DNA of 64,000 bases, taken from a candidate division WOR-3 bacterium (GTDB lineage: Bacteria > SDB-A). Of this stretch, positions 1 to 8,824 are shown one piece after another. The position numbers were made by a program, and so were the translations under genes. How positions within the stretch are numbered: the stretch's first letter is position 1; each line of letters opens with the position of its first letter. Under the pieces are notes generated by a model. It was not told the origin of the DNA. It made no database searches and worked only from the letters and a program-made list of their open reading frames with translations. The DNA is taken from positions 39,799 through 103,798 of the forward strand of contig JAFGSQ010000006.1 in assembly GCA_016934535.1 (NCBI GenBank), read 5' to 3'.

Positions 1-1287
1 AGGTTTTTTAAGGCGTCCGATGACTTTTGAAGGATCGTCCCTGTCGAGGAGAAAAGCACCAATACAGTATTTTCTCATCGGCCCGACTCCGTGGCTCAGG
101 ACAATCCATCCTTCATCGGTTTCTATCGGAGAACCGCAGTTTCCGATCTGGACAAATTCCCATGTAAAAGTAGGGCGGATAATTATTTGGGGTTCAAACC
201 AGAAATGAATATTTTCAGAATACATAATGAACAAATTTTCGTTGTCCTGTCTCGAAAGCATCGTGTATAAACCGTTGATTTTCTTCGGAAAAAGAGCAAG
301 CCCCTTGTTTTTTGCCGCTGGTCCGTTCAGAGTGATGAACGTAAAAGAAACAAAATCTTTTGTCTCAATCATTTGGGGGAGAATCGTTTTACCGTCAAAC
401 GCTGTATATGTCGCATAATAAAGGCGGGTCCCGTTTTCTTCTGAAAACAATACAAATCTTGCATCTTCAATCCCGTTGCGATGACTGGGAGCGAAAGGAA
501 AGATCGCTTTTTCTGAGGTTTTTTGATCAATTCCAAAAGTGACTTCATAATTTGAATAAGCGAGCACAAGAATGTTCTGAGCGGTTAATTCTATATCTCC
601 TCCGGAGTGTTGAAATCTATTTTTAGTTCGGTTAATATTTTCCTTTAATTCCGACAAAGTAAAATTTTCCGGAAGCAGTGATAAAACATTTTTGCTGAAT
701 TCGTTTTGAAAATTCAGTTCAGTTAATTTCCTCGAAAAAAGGTTTTTCTCATATATTTGATTCGGTTTCATGACCGGTTGAGTTACAAAAGGAGTCGGCT
801 GTTTGATCTCAATCTGAAAATCATCCGATATCGTTCCTTCTCTGAATACTATCGACGAAATGTGTCCTTCTCCTGTAGCTCTCAGACTTAATATGAATTT
901 AATTGAACCTTCGGGGAGACCGGATTGATCGGGGTGCGGAACAATGCACGGATTGAAAAGGGCGGCTGATTCGAGAGAATATTCCTGCGTGAAATACGCT
1001 CCGATTAGAAGTTTTCTCTCGTCAGAAAGTGCATTGTCCGTTATCGTCCAGCGCCGAACATTTTCAAAATTTCTCAATAATACTTTTTTTATATCCTGGT
1101 GACGGGTTTTAAAATCCGTCATAACTTTTTCCAGCACCTCTTTTGTCTGTTTTTCGCTAAGGCTCATAACCCTTCCGATAATCTTTTCTCTTCTGCTTTC
1201 ATCTTCCGGGATAAACTCTCTTATTAGAACTCTTTCGTGAGAGGGTTTTAATATTATGTTCTTTTTTTCAAGATGCAAATTTTTCAC
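1..1287 (-). CDS. GH130 family glycoside phosphorylase/hydrolase, C-terminus cut by window edge
   Basis: The reading frame is open from a GTG start to the left edge (429 codons seen). GAGG lies 9 bases before the GTG, and only 4 bases separate it from the stop of the glycosyltransferase gene, so the two are surely co-transcribed. GH130 enzymes are five-bladed beta-propellers acting on beta-mannosides, mostly by phosphorolysis. Family-like motifs seen are HRNGIEDAR (about residue 269-277), YTAFDGK soon after, and a late GNCGSPIETDEGW. The N-terminal ~200 residues before the propeller are longer than in short GH130 members and match the long subgroup. Substrate cannot be told from sequence; a mannose-containing oligosaccharide made by the adjacent transferase is a reasonable inference. 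The C-terminus is outside the window. Confidence 0.85.
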   Translation of the reverse strand, partial: MKNLHLEKKNIILKPSHERVLIREFIPEDESRREKIIGRVMSLSEKQTKEVLEKVMTDFKTRHQDIKKVLLRNFENVRRWTITDNALSDERKLLIGAYFTQEYSLESAALFNPCIVPHPDQSGLPEGSIKFILSLRATGEGHISSIVFREGTISDDFQIEIKQPTPFVTQPVMKPNQIYEKNLFSRKLTELNFQNEFSKNVLSLLPENFTLSELKENINRTKNRFQHSGGDIELTAQNILVLAYSNYEVTFGIDQKTSEKAIFPFAPSHRNGIEDARFVLFSEENGTRLYYATYTAFDGKTILPQMIETKDFVSFTFITLNGPAAKNKGLALFPKKINGLYTMLSRQDNENLFIMYSENIHFWFEPQIIIRPTFTWEFVQIGNCGSPIETDEGWIVLSHGVGPMRKYCIGAFLLDRDDPSKVIGRLKKP

Positions 1288-1291
1288 TATT

Positions 1292-3568
1292 TTATTCCTC
1301 TATAGGATTTATGTACTGCAATTTTTTCTGTTCCGCATTGAATCCATGCATTGAAAGCAGAGACAAGAGCCATGCGAGTGTCGATTCGGCCCCCTGATTC
1401 AAGTTGGGTCCATCGGGAGTCAAGCCGTCTTTGCACCCGCCCGTCGTGTAATCGTAAAGAGGTTCATTCAAAACATTCTGGCCCAAAAACCAGTTGAAAG
1501 CAAGATGCGCCGTGTTGCTGTAAAGCTCGTTTCCCGTCATGTTGTATGCCAGAAGACATGTTTCGAGCATTGATTGAGCTTCAATAGGCTGTTGATCGAA
1601 CATGGATTTTGTCTTGCCTTTTCTCAGCCAGTCTCTGTTGCCGACCGGACAGAAATAATTCTTTTCTATCTGCAGTTCTATCAGCCAATTCAAAAGTTTG
1701 TATCCTGTTTCTGTCATGTCGTTGCGCTGCATCCATTGTCCTGACAACAAGAGCGCCTGAGGCACTTTCGCGTTTGCATAAAACAGCTCGTCGTCGAACC
1801 ACGGCCATTTTTCATCCGGCCGGTTTTTAATTTTTTCAAAAAGATAATTTGCCAATTTTTCGCGTATCCTGCGAACTTCGCTGTCACCGGAAAATCTTGC
1901 CAGGTACGCGTGTATTCCGACCAAAGCAAACGAAACTGAACGCGGATGCCTGAGTTCTTCCATCAATTTAATGGTTTTGTGAAAAAGAGTCGTGCTCAAA
2001 GCAACACAACCCCTGTCTTTTGACAGGGCCGCACTCACACCGAGACCCCATATTGCTCTGCCCTGGCTGTCTTCGGAACCTTTTTCTTCGAGCCAGGTTC
2101 TGTCAAAAGACATGAAGTTTCTGAACCATCCGTTCTTTTCATTGAAAGCGTGCTGGATGAACGCGAGATACTTTTTTTGAAATCTGAAAAATTGAGGATC
2201 TTCCGGAGTCAGACTTTGAGCCATCACCGATGCAATAAGAGCTCTCGAGTTGTCATCCATACAGTAACCGTGATTGTAATCAGGTATCGAATAAGTGGCG
2301 TGCTGTATTATTCCTGTATCATCAGTCATTAGTAAAATGTGCCTGAAATCAATTTCGGGCAGGCTTGTCTTGTCCTGATCGAGTGTTTTCGTGTTGAAAA
2401 ACACTCGCGCTTTTTTGACTCTTTCATCCTTGACTTCGTTAAAAACAGCCAAGTAATCCACGGCGACCTGATTCCAAACTGCTTTTCGAAGATACGTGTA
2501 AGCCCGTTTTCTCATGGCGTTTCGTTTATTGTCGTCTTCGAGAAGTTCTATTACAGAATCAGCCAATCCGTCTGAATCCCTGAAATTCACCAAAATACCC
2601 CTGTCATCCGCCATCATTTCCTTGGCGTACCAATAAGGAGTCGATACAGAGGCTTTACCCACACCCATGGCGTAAGCGAGTGTTCCGGATACTATCTGCG
2701 CTTCTGAAAGATACGGAGTTACATATACGTCGCATGCGCCAAGGAATTCACAAAGTTCCTTTCTGTCGACAAAGCGGTTAAAAAACATAATATTCTGATC
2801 TACACCGATTGCTTTTGCACGCCTGACAAGGTTTTGCCTGTATTCTTCACCCTGCGTTTTTTTTATGTTGGGATGAGTGGCTCCTACAACTATATAAACT
2901 GCGTCCGGGTGTTTTTTAACAATTATCGGCAGAGCCTCTATCATAAATTCGATCCCTTTGTTTGGAGACAGAAGACCGAAGGTGAGGATTACTTTTTTTC
3001 CTTCCACGCCGAACTGGTCTTTGTAAAAATTTGGATCGACAAAGGGCATGTCAGGAATTCCGTGGTGTATTAAAGTAATCTTTTCTTCCGGGATATCGTA
3101 TATATCTTTCAAAAAACAGCAAGCAGTCTCTGACATGACGACCAGCCTCGATGAAAGGGAAGCTATATCAATCAGCGTTTTTCTCTGCTTGTCTGACGGC
3201 TCTTTAAGCACAGTGTGCAAAGTCGTCACTACCGGCATTCTCAACCGGCGAATCAGTGAAAGAATGTATGTTCCCGTTTCGCCTCCGAAAATTCCGAATT
3301 CGTGTTGAAGCGACACAGCATCAATTTGGCTGATGTTCAGGTAATCAGAAGCAAGTACATATTCGCTCGATCTGTTCTGATTTATCTCAAAACGGACTTC
3401 TTTTGGATATTTGTATCCTTCAGATCTGTCGTTCATCGCCAGGGTCCAGCAATCAATTTCATTTCCGACATTAGAAATCGCCGTGACAAGGTCTGTAGTA
3501 AAAGTCGCTATTCCGCACATCCGCGGAAGGTAATTTCCTATGACAGCGATTGATCTGATTCTTTCCAA
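1292..3568 (-). CDS. GT4 glycosyltransferase fused to alpha/alpha-toroid domain
   Basis: 758 aa. Residues 1 to about 385 are a GT-B fold GT4 transferase: an N-terminal Rossmann half beginning IAVIGNYLPRMCGIATFT, a second half with GLLSPNKGIEFMIEALP, and the nucleotide-sugar site SEAQIVSGTLAYAMGVGK. Residues about 405-745 form a separate helical region rich in W/D/H motifs (HGYCMDDNSRAL, WPWFDDELFYANAK, FDQQPIEAQ, NQGAESTLAW) resembling (alpha/alpha)6 toroid glycosidase-like domains. The start is TTG, chosen because AAGGAT lies 9 bases upstream. It sits 4 bases before the GH130 gene, suggesting synthesis and turnover of the same glycan. Acceptor and sugar donor are not evident; the two-domain reading is from family resemblance. 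Confidence 0.85.
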   Translation of the reverse strand: MERIRSIAVIGNYLPRMCGIATFTTDLVTAISNVGNEIDCWTLAMNDRSEGYKYPKEVRFEINQNRSSEYVLASDYLNISQIDAVSLQHEFGIFGGETGTYILSLIRRLRMPVVTTLHTVLKEPSDKQRKTLIDIASLSSRLVVMSETACCFLKDIYDIPEEKITLIHHGIPDMPFVDPNFYKDQFGVEGKKVILTFGLLSPNKGIEFMIEALPIIVKKHPDAVYIVVGATHPNIKKTQGEEYRQNLVRRAKAIGVDQNIMFFNRFVDRKELCEFLGACDVYVTPYLSEAQIVSGTLAYAMGVGKASVSTPYWYAKEMMADDRGILVNFRDSDGLADSVIELLEDDNKRNAMRKRAYTYLRKAVWNQVAVDYLAVFNEVKDERVKKARVFFNTKTLDQDKTSLPEIDFRHILLMTDDTGIIQHATYSIPDYNHGYCMDDNSRALIASVMAQSLTPEDPQFFRFQKKYLAFIQHAFNEKNGWFRNFMSFDRTWLEEKGSEDSQGRAIWGLGVSAALSKDRGCVALSTTLFHKTIKLMEELRHPRSVSFALVGIHAYLARFSGDSEVRRIREKLANYLFEKIKNRPDEKWPWFDDELFYANAKVPQALLLSGQWMQRNDMTETGYKLLNWLIELQIEKNYFCPVGNRDWLRKGKTKSMFDQQPIEAQSMLETCLLAYNMTGNELYSNTAHLAFNWFLGQNVLNEPLYDYTTGGCKDGLTPDGPNLNQGAESTLAWLLSLLSMHGFNAEQKKLQYINPIEE

Positions 3569-3616
3569 TTTTATATCCTTTTGTTATATTCCGTATCTAT
3601 GAGATTTAACAACGCC

Positions 3617-4699
3617 TTATTTGTTTTCAATTTCAAATCTTTTATCAATGAATTTAGAATTCATAATCCTCAATACCCCGAGATAATCCAATTTAAATTC
3701 AAGAAAATCTCCGGTTTTGTAATTTTTGGGATTGTCTCCAAGATCAATCACAAACATATCTGAACTGGCTCCAATTATTGAATATGAGTCGTCGGCAGGG
3801 AAAACATGGTTTTTATCTACATCGAGTATACCTATGTCAATTATAGCCCGATGTGAATTTTTATTAGCTTCGTTTATATCATGTCTTTGACTTTCTCCCT
3901 CAATGTTAGTCCCCATATCGCCTATTGGTATACTCGGTTTATTTTTAAGTTCGATTATTTCGCAGTATAGTTTAAAAACGTCAGGATGAAGGTCTTTTAA
4001 CGGCGCTCCGTTGTAGACATCCGTTCCCAAAAACAGAGATTCTCCCACTCTGAAATGATTTATTCCCCTGGGCAAAAGATTTTGAAAAATTAAAGGTATG
4101 GTAACAGAGGCTCCCCCTGAAACAAGCGGAATCCTTTTTCCGAATTTAGCTTCAATTAATTGCTTATATAAACTTAACTGTATTAGTTTATCATGATTCG
4201 GAAGCACTCCATTCAAACAAGCAAGGTTTGTCCCAATTCCAACAACTTCTATATTTGGAAGTTCGAATATTTTTAAATAAAAATCCATCAATCTGTCTCT
4301 CATGACACCTTCTCTAAGCTCCCCCATCTCAATCATAATAATAATCTTATGTATTTTGTTCTGACACTGGGCTTCTTTGGATAAAAGGCCAACGGTTTTC
4401 AATTCTGTATTAAGACTAATATCTGCATATTTTACGACACTTGGAATTGATTTCTGTGGCGGGGGTTTTATGTAAATCGTTTCAACGCCGGGATCTATAC
4501 TTTTAACCATCTTCAAGCTCGAAAGTCTCGAGTCGCAGACCTGATCTACGTTTAATTTCAGCACTTCTTCGAGATATTCTCTGTTTCCGCAGAGAAGTTT
4601 AGTGACTACGGCCCATTTTATTTCGTGTTTTTTAAATATCTTGTCGAGATATTTGTAGTTAGACCTTAATTTTGAGCTGTTTAATGTTATTTTGGCCAT
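3617..4699 (-). CDS. PLP-dependent amino-acid racemase, ornithine/alanine racemase type
   Basis: 360 aa with the fold-type III (alanine racemase N-terminal) TIM barrel. The PLP lysine is in AVVTKLLCG (about residue 33), followed by ADISLNTEL and MGELREGV, which are typical of ornithine racemase (Orr) and its relatives rather than classical Alr. GINHFRVGESLFLG is the phosphate-binding region. ATG at 4699 is preferred over the in-frame TTG 15 bases upstream because it follows the stop of the GNAT gene by 4 bases and avoids overlap. Substrate (ornithine versus alanine or another amino acid) is not resolved; no ornithine aminomutase genes are visible nearby. Soluble cytoplasmic enzyme. Confidence 0.82.
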   Translation of the reverse strand: MAKITLNSSKLRSNYKYLDKIFKKHEIKWAVVTKLLCGNREYLEEVLKLNVDQVCDSRLSSLKMVKSIDPGVETIYIKPPPQKSIPSVVKYADISLNTELKTVGLLSKEAQCQNKIHKIIIMIEMGELREGVMRDRLMDFYLKIFELPNIEVVGIGTNLACLNGVLPNHDKLIQLSLYKQLIEAKFGKRIPLVSGGASVTIPLIFQNLLPRGINHFRVGESLFLGTDVYNGAPLKDLHPDVFKLYCEIIELKNKPSIPIGDMGTNIEGESQRHDINEANKNSHRAIIDIGILDVDKNHVFPADDSYSIIGASSDMFVIDLGDNPKNYKTGDFLEFKLDYLGVLRIMNSKFIDKRFEIENK

Positions 4700-4703
4700 A
4701 TCA

Positions 4704-5144
4704 CTATTTGGCAAGTCTCATTTCGAGATACTTGTTTGTGAAACCGGATTTTTCATAGAGGAATCTCGCCGGATTGTCAGGTTCGACATGAAGCTTAATG
4801 TTTCCATCCGCTTTTTCAATAGTATTTCTCAGCAGTTCTTTGCCTATTCCTTTTCCCCTGTTCTCTCTCTTTGTGGCTATATAGACGAGAATATTTTCAG
4901 GAATGTAGTCTTTCATTCCGGTCCTGTTGACGACAACCGCGCCCAGAATATCGTTTTCGGAATTGTATGTAATGACAAATCCACCGAATGATTCTATATT
5001 TTTCAATGCGTAATCGACCGCTTTTTCAATCGCTGGTTTAGGGTCTCCGTATTTGTCTAAATTTTCAAAAAGAAAATCGACAATTTTACTTTTTTCAATG
5101 GGAGCCGGCTTGTTATCCGGTCTGTAAATTTTTATTTCTGCCAT
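4704..5144 (-). CDS. GNAT family N-acetyltransferase
   Basis: 146 aa single-domain GNAT. The acetyl-CoA pyrophosphate-binding motif A is RENRGKGIGKELL (about residues 94-106), followed by LHVEPDNPARFLYEKSGF, the usual beta5-alpha4 segment. It transfers an acetyl group from acetyl-CoA to an amine; the substrate is unknown. An ATG start lies downstream of AAGGAG. It is translationally close to the racemase gene (4 bases between stop and start), so the pair may act on the same amino acid, but that is only a contextual inference. Confidence 0.85.
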   Translation of the reverse strand: MAEIKIYRPDNKPAPIEKSKIVDFLFENLDKYGDPKPAIEKAVDYALKNIESFGGFVITYNSENDILGAVVVNRTGMKDYIPENILVYIATKRENRGKGIGKELLRNTIEKADGNIKLHVEPDNPARFLYEKSGFTNKYLEMRLAK

Positions 5145-5213
5145 GATATAACTCCTTTCATATACATAAGGATTGAGATAGAGCTTTCAAAATCTCAATA
5201 TAAAATCCTGCCG

Positions 5214-5636
5214 TCAAGTCTTTGAACTGTGAATTTTCTCTGCGAAAGCCAAAACATGACCGTCCGGATCCGAAAAGTAACAAGTTCTGTCACCCCAGTT
5301 TCTTTTCTCTATCGGGCTAATCTCTACAGCTCCTGTTTTTTTGGCGTTTTCGTATTCAAATTCAAGATCTTCGACATATAGGTATAATTCGCACCTCGGA
5401 ATACCGTTTCCTTTTGACGGATGAAGAGTTTTTTCTTTTAATATAGACGCAATACCGTCATTTGGCATAATGCCTAATCTTAAGTTTTCAAAGACATCGA
5501 ATTCTGTCATCCCCGGGACATCAAGATCAGGTTCCTTCCTGAAAATATTTTTGTAAAATTCAGCGCTCCTTTTCTGATCACTGACATAAAGCACTGTTAG
5601 GAAACACTTTACATGTTCAAGCAATTTACTCTCCAT
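5214..5636 (-). CDS. VOC (glyoxalase/bleomycin resistance) family protein
   Basis: 140 aa, the usual length of a two-module VOC protein. The opening LTVLYVSDQKRSAEFYKNIF and the closing GDRTCYFSDPDGHVLAFAE are the hallmark beta-alpha-beta-beta-beta ends of the fold. Metal ligands are not fully conserved in a way that identifies glyoxalase I or FosA, so it may be a binding protein or an uncharacterised lyase or dioxygenase. No clear Shine-Dalgarno precedes the ATG. About 200 bases of AT-rich DNA (5637-5840) separate it from the next gene, so it probably has its own promoter. Confidence 0.8.
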   Translation of the reverse strand: MESKLLEHVKCFLTVLYVSDQKRSAEFYKNIFRKEPDLDVPGMTEFDVFENLRLGIMPNDGIASILKEKTLHPSKGNGIPRCELYLYVEDLEFEYENAKKTGAVEISPIEKRNWGDRTCYFSDPDGHVLAFAEKIHSSKT

Positions 5637-5840
5637 TTTATTGATTTTTTGAAATTTTTTAAGAGTTTATTAAAGAAAAACAACATCAAATATATATTAT
5701 ATCATAACATGCATGTAAAATATTGTCAAGGTAAAGGTAAAAATGAATCAGTTTCTGTAAAATATGAACAGCGCGCAGCCATTTCCGTGTTTTTTCTACA
5801 TAAAAGGCTTATAAAAGTATGAATTTTTATATTTTACAAT

Positions 5841-6566
5841 TCATTTTATCAAACTTACAATACCGATGTATTGACCCTTTTCTAATTCAGAATGCTCTAT
5901 TGTCTCAAAAAAAACATTATAACCTGCTTGTTCAAGGAGATCCTGCCAGGTCTTTTGATGAAAAATTCCGTTTATTGAAAGATCGTCCTCGAACCGTATT
6001 TCACCTTTTTCGTTCATCAGAATATACGCGAAATAAGTTTCTGTCAGATTATCGTCCGGGTCGTCATCTTTCATCCATTCCAAATATCTCATGCTTCTTT
6101 CTTTTCTGTCGTGTCCTCCATGGCTCGTTTGAGGCTTGAAAGTTTCCTTGAAGTAATCCGGTGCCATGAACAAAATTCCGTCTTTTTTCAGGTGTTCCAT
6201 GGCCGTGATGAAAGTTTTGAAAAGATCTTCTTCCGTTGTCATATACATTATTGCGTCGTGAATGAAAACAAGGTCGAATTTTTCTCCAAGCCTTACTACC
6301 CTCATGTCGCCTTCAAAATGTCTGCATTCGGGATTTAATAACTTGCTGACCTCAAGCATACCCGGAGAGATGTCGACTAAAGTCATGTTGTAATGTTTCT
6401 TAAAGAACGATGCGTTACTGCCTCCTCCGCATCCAAGTTCAAGAGCGCATTTTATATCTTTCTTGTATTTTTCAATTATTTTTATATAAAGTCCGGATTC
6501 TTCCTCGTAATCCTCGGGAGCGGACAACACGGGCCACCACTTGGAGAGTTCATTATAGAGTTTCAC
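5841..6566 (-). CDS. Class I SAM-dependent methyltransferase
   Basis: 241 aa. Motif I is ALELGCGGGSNASFF, with the acidic end of beta2 at MTLVDISPGML and motif IV-like FDLVFIHDAIMYM. The C-terminal half (YFAYILMNEKG, FHQKTWQDLLEQAGY) matches the common small-molecule methyltransferase family (Methyltransf_25 type). Two in-frame GTG codons lie at the 5' end. The second (6566) is chosen because GGGAGG is 5 bases upstream of it, while the first overlaps that ribosome-binding site. Substrate unknown. Confidence 0.82.
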   Translation of the reverse strand: MKLYNELSKWWPVLSAPEDYEEESGLYIKIIEKYKKDIKCALELGCGGGSNASFFKKHYNMTLVDISPGMLEVSKLLNPECRHFEGDMRVVRLGEKFDLVFIHDAIMYMTTEEDLFKTFITAMEHLKKDGILFMAPDYFKETFKPQTSHGGHDRKERSMRYLEWMKDDDPDDNLTETYFAYILMNEKGEIRFEDDLSINGIFHQKTWQDLLEQAGYNVFFETIEHSELEKGQYIGIVSLIK

Positions 6567-6607
6567 GTTCACCTCCCTTTTTTCTGTCGCTTGGTTCGAC
6601 CTTTTCT

Positions 6608-7159
6608 CTAGCGAATATAATTGACAAGGTCAAGATTCCTTTTCGGCGCTTCCGGTTGTGTATCCATTGCTTTGTATCCGAGAGCGATTGAATAAAGCGG
6701 TTCGTATCCTTCCGGAATGCAGATTTTTTTATTAACTTCATCTTTTAAACCGAAAAGCACAAATCCCAGCCAAATTGAACCTATATTGAGGCTTTCAGCC
6801 GCTATCAACATGTTCTGCGTTGCAGCACAACAGTCAATTTTATATGTTATGGCGTCTTTTTTCCCCGAAATCACAATTAGCGTCGGCGCTTTGTAAGTAA
6901 TGTCATATTCAGGATTTTTACCGGCATTTTTAATCCATTCATTGTCAAGAGACGACATGAACTTTTTTGCTTCAACATTTATCAGATCAATTATTTTTCT
7001 GTCCTGAATTACAGTGAAATACCAGGGTTGAGTATTGTGACCTGAAGGAGCGTACATGCCGGCCTCTATAATCCGGTCAAGTTCCTCCTGCTTTATCTGT
7101 TCTTTTTTATAAGCTCTTATACTTCTTCTTCTCTTTATAGTCTGAAGTACATCATTCAT
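6608..7159 (-). CDS. Nitroreductase family FMN enzyme
   Basis: 183 aa. The N-terminal RRRSIRAYKKEQI and AGMYAPSGHNTQPWYF are the FMN phosphate and isoalloxazine-binding motifs of the nitroreductase fold, and LGYKAMDTQPEAPKR near the end is the usual C-terminal flavin contact. These homodimeric flavoenzymes use NAD(P)H to reduce nitro groups, quinones or flavins. Start supported by GGAGGG upstream. It precedes the methyltransferase gene by about 40 bases on the same strand. Physiological substrate unknown. Confidence 0.86.
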   Translation of the reverse strand: MNDVLQTIKRRRSIRAYKKEQIKQEELDRIIEAGMYAPSGHNTQPWYFTVIQDRKIIDLINVEAKKFMSSLDNEWIKNAGKNPEYDITYKAPTLIVISGKKDAITYKIDCCAATQNMLIAAESLNIGSIWLGFVLFGLKDEVNKKICIPEGYEPLYSIALGYKAMDTQPEAPKRNLDLVNYIR

Positions 7160-7178
7160 CTATGCCCTCCTTTTGTGC

Positions 7179-7870
7179 TTATTTGTCACCTAATTCATCT
7201 CCTGCATTCAATCTCTCTTTCAACTCAATGCTCATCTCGAGGAAATCCCTGTAAGCCTTATCTCTTTGTTTAAACATTGAAAAATAGACTGAAAATATGT
7301 TATAGAATTCATCGGAAGTACAATAATCGAAAAGAATGATTCCATCGAAGCAATTGACTTTCTGAATAATAAACGGAAGAACAAAATCGTTGAAATATCT
7401 GTCGAAGTGTTCTTCGACAAATCTTAGTCCGTCTATACCCGTGTGATAATCAACAATACTCTTCCTTTTTTCAAAATCTCTTATGACACCAATATTTCCG
7501 CTGCCGGTCATATCCTCATACGTGCTTTTTTGCAGATTTATCCGGGATAATGTTCCCATTAAATTAATCACCGCTAACGCAGAATCCTCTGAGAAAAACC
7601 ATCGGCCATAGATAAAACCAGAGGAGACGCTCTTTCGAGCCAGGTGCTGTCTTTCTCTATTTGTGTCTCCAGTTCCTCTATATTGAATTGTATGTCCTGA
7701 AGAAAACCGGCGATATATTTTTTTTCCAACTGTCTCTCCTGAAAATCCGATCTCCAGTTATTAAGAACAAAGCCGGCTGTTACGCCAAGAAAAACCACTA
7801 AAAGTTCAAGTGTCAATTTAAACAATAAACTTCCGCGATCTTGTTTTGGGTTATTTTTGTTTTTGGACAT
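7179..7870 (-). pseudogene. DUF6090-like membrane protein gene interrupted by a frameshift
   Basis: Two abutting frames together look like one protein of about 230 aa. The upstream part (7574-7870, 98 codons) has a short basic start, one transmembrane helix (LLVVFLGVTAGFVLNNW) and a coiled-coil-like stretch. The downstream part (7179-7588) continues with EDSALAVINLMG, then STYEDMTGSGNIGVI, as in DUF6090-type proteins. The frame changes near the A5 run at 7594-7598, just before the TAG at 7574-7576. The downstream frame has no credible start of its own (its first candidate is ATT). Function of the family is unknown. Either a genuine inactivating indel or an assembly/sequencing error. Confidence 0.65.
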
Positions 7871-7962
7871 TTTTATCCATGATATTATTTCTTGTAACTA
7901 TATTCAACATCATAAAATCGGCGATGATTAAAAAATTCCGAATTGCAATGAGAGCGACTAGT

Positions 7963-8730
7963 TCATAAAATATTTTCTTTTTTTAAAATGTTTTTCAATC
8001 TTGTCATGGACACGTATCTGTCTGCGAGAAGTTGTCCGTCGTAAATCAGGTTGAACGTCGCGTACAAAGAAGGCGCCTTCTGGGCTTCGGCGGGGGTTTT
8101 AAGTTCTTTAATTTTTATATTCTCGTCAAGTCCGGATGCGTGTATTTCCTGAATAAGCCTCGCCACCCATGGACACTGCTTTGAATATACTATGTTAATG
8201 CCCTTATATTTTAACAGCTGTTTTTTCCAGTCATTAAATCTTGGAAGCGGAGCTCCTTTAAAAGAACGCACCAGCAATTCATTCGAGGAACCGTCCTTTT
8301 CAGTTTCTATGAAGCCGTTTTTAATAAAAAGCCTTTTATCAGCCATAAAAGGTCCGGAACTTGTCACGACAGCAACACCCGGGCATCCCGATTTTTTTGC
8401 ATCCTGAAGACACTCTTCTATTAACTTAGATCCATATCCGCGACCCTTGTTTTTATTAGGGTAGACATAAAGGCAGTGAATGAACATGTATTCCTGGGCT
8501 GATACAGCGCGCCAGGCATTCTCTCCGGGAACGTACTCGATGAAACCGGCAGGTCTTTTTTGATTTTCAGGAAATAAAAGTTTAATTCTCAATCCCTCAG
8601 AGAATCGTTTTTTCAGCCATCCGGTTTTCAAAGGGTGCGAGCTGTGTTTAGGATTGATAAAGCAAATTATTTCAGGATATTCTTTGTAGTTTTTTCCGTC
8701 GACATTTACTATTTTGACCAAATTCTTCAT
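7963..8730 (-). CDS. GNAT acetyltransferase with C-terminal YoaP-like domain
   Basis: 255 aa. Residues 1 to about 165 form a GNAT domain with motif A NKGRGYGSKLI and the substrate-side segment FMADKRLFIKNGF. The C-terminal ~85 residues include VYSKQCPWVARLIQEI and resemble the YoaP-like domain that follows GNAT domains in a known family; CPW looks like a thioredoxin-fold-type N-terminal cysteine turn. Start supported by GGTGG 6 bases upstream. Substrate unknown. About 90 bases separate it from the frameshifted membrane gene downstream. Confidence 0.8.
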   Translation of the reverse strand: MKNLVKIVNVDGKNYKEYPEIICFINPKHSSHPLKTGWLKKRFSEGLRIKLLFPENQKRPAGFIEYVPGENAWRAVSAQEYMFIHCLYVYPNKNKGRGYGSKLIEECLQDAKKSGCPGVAVVTSSGPFMADKRLFIKNGFIETEKDGSSNELLVRSFKGAPLPRFNDWKKQLLKYKGINIVYSKQCPWVARLIQEIHASGLDENIKIKELKTPAEAQKAPSLYATFNLIYDGQLLADRYVSMTRLKNILKKENIL

Positions 8731-8824
8731 TGTTTACCACCCTTATTAATATTCAAGTAAAACATAAATAACCGGCAGGCACTTTTTCCCGACGACAATG
8801 ACACTTTCGCCGTGACACACAAAT

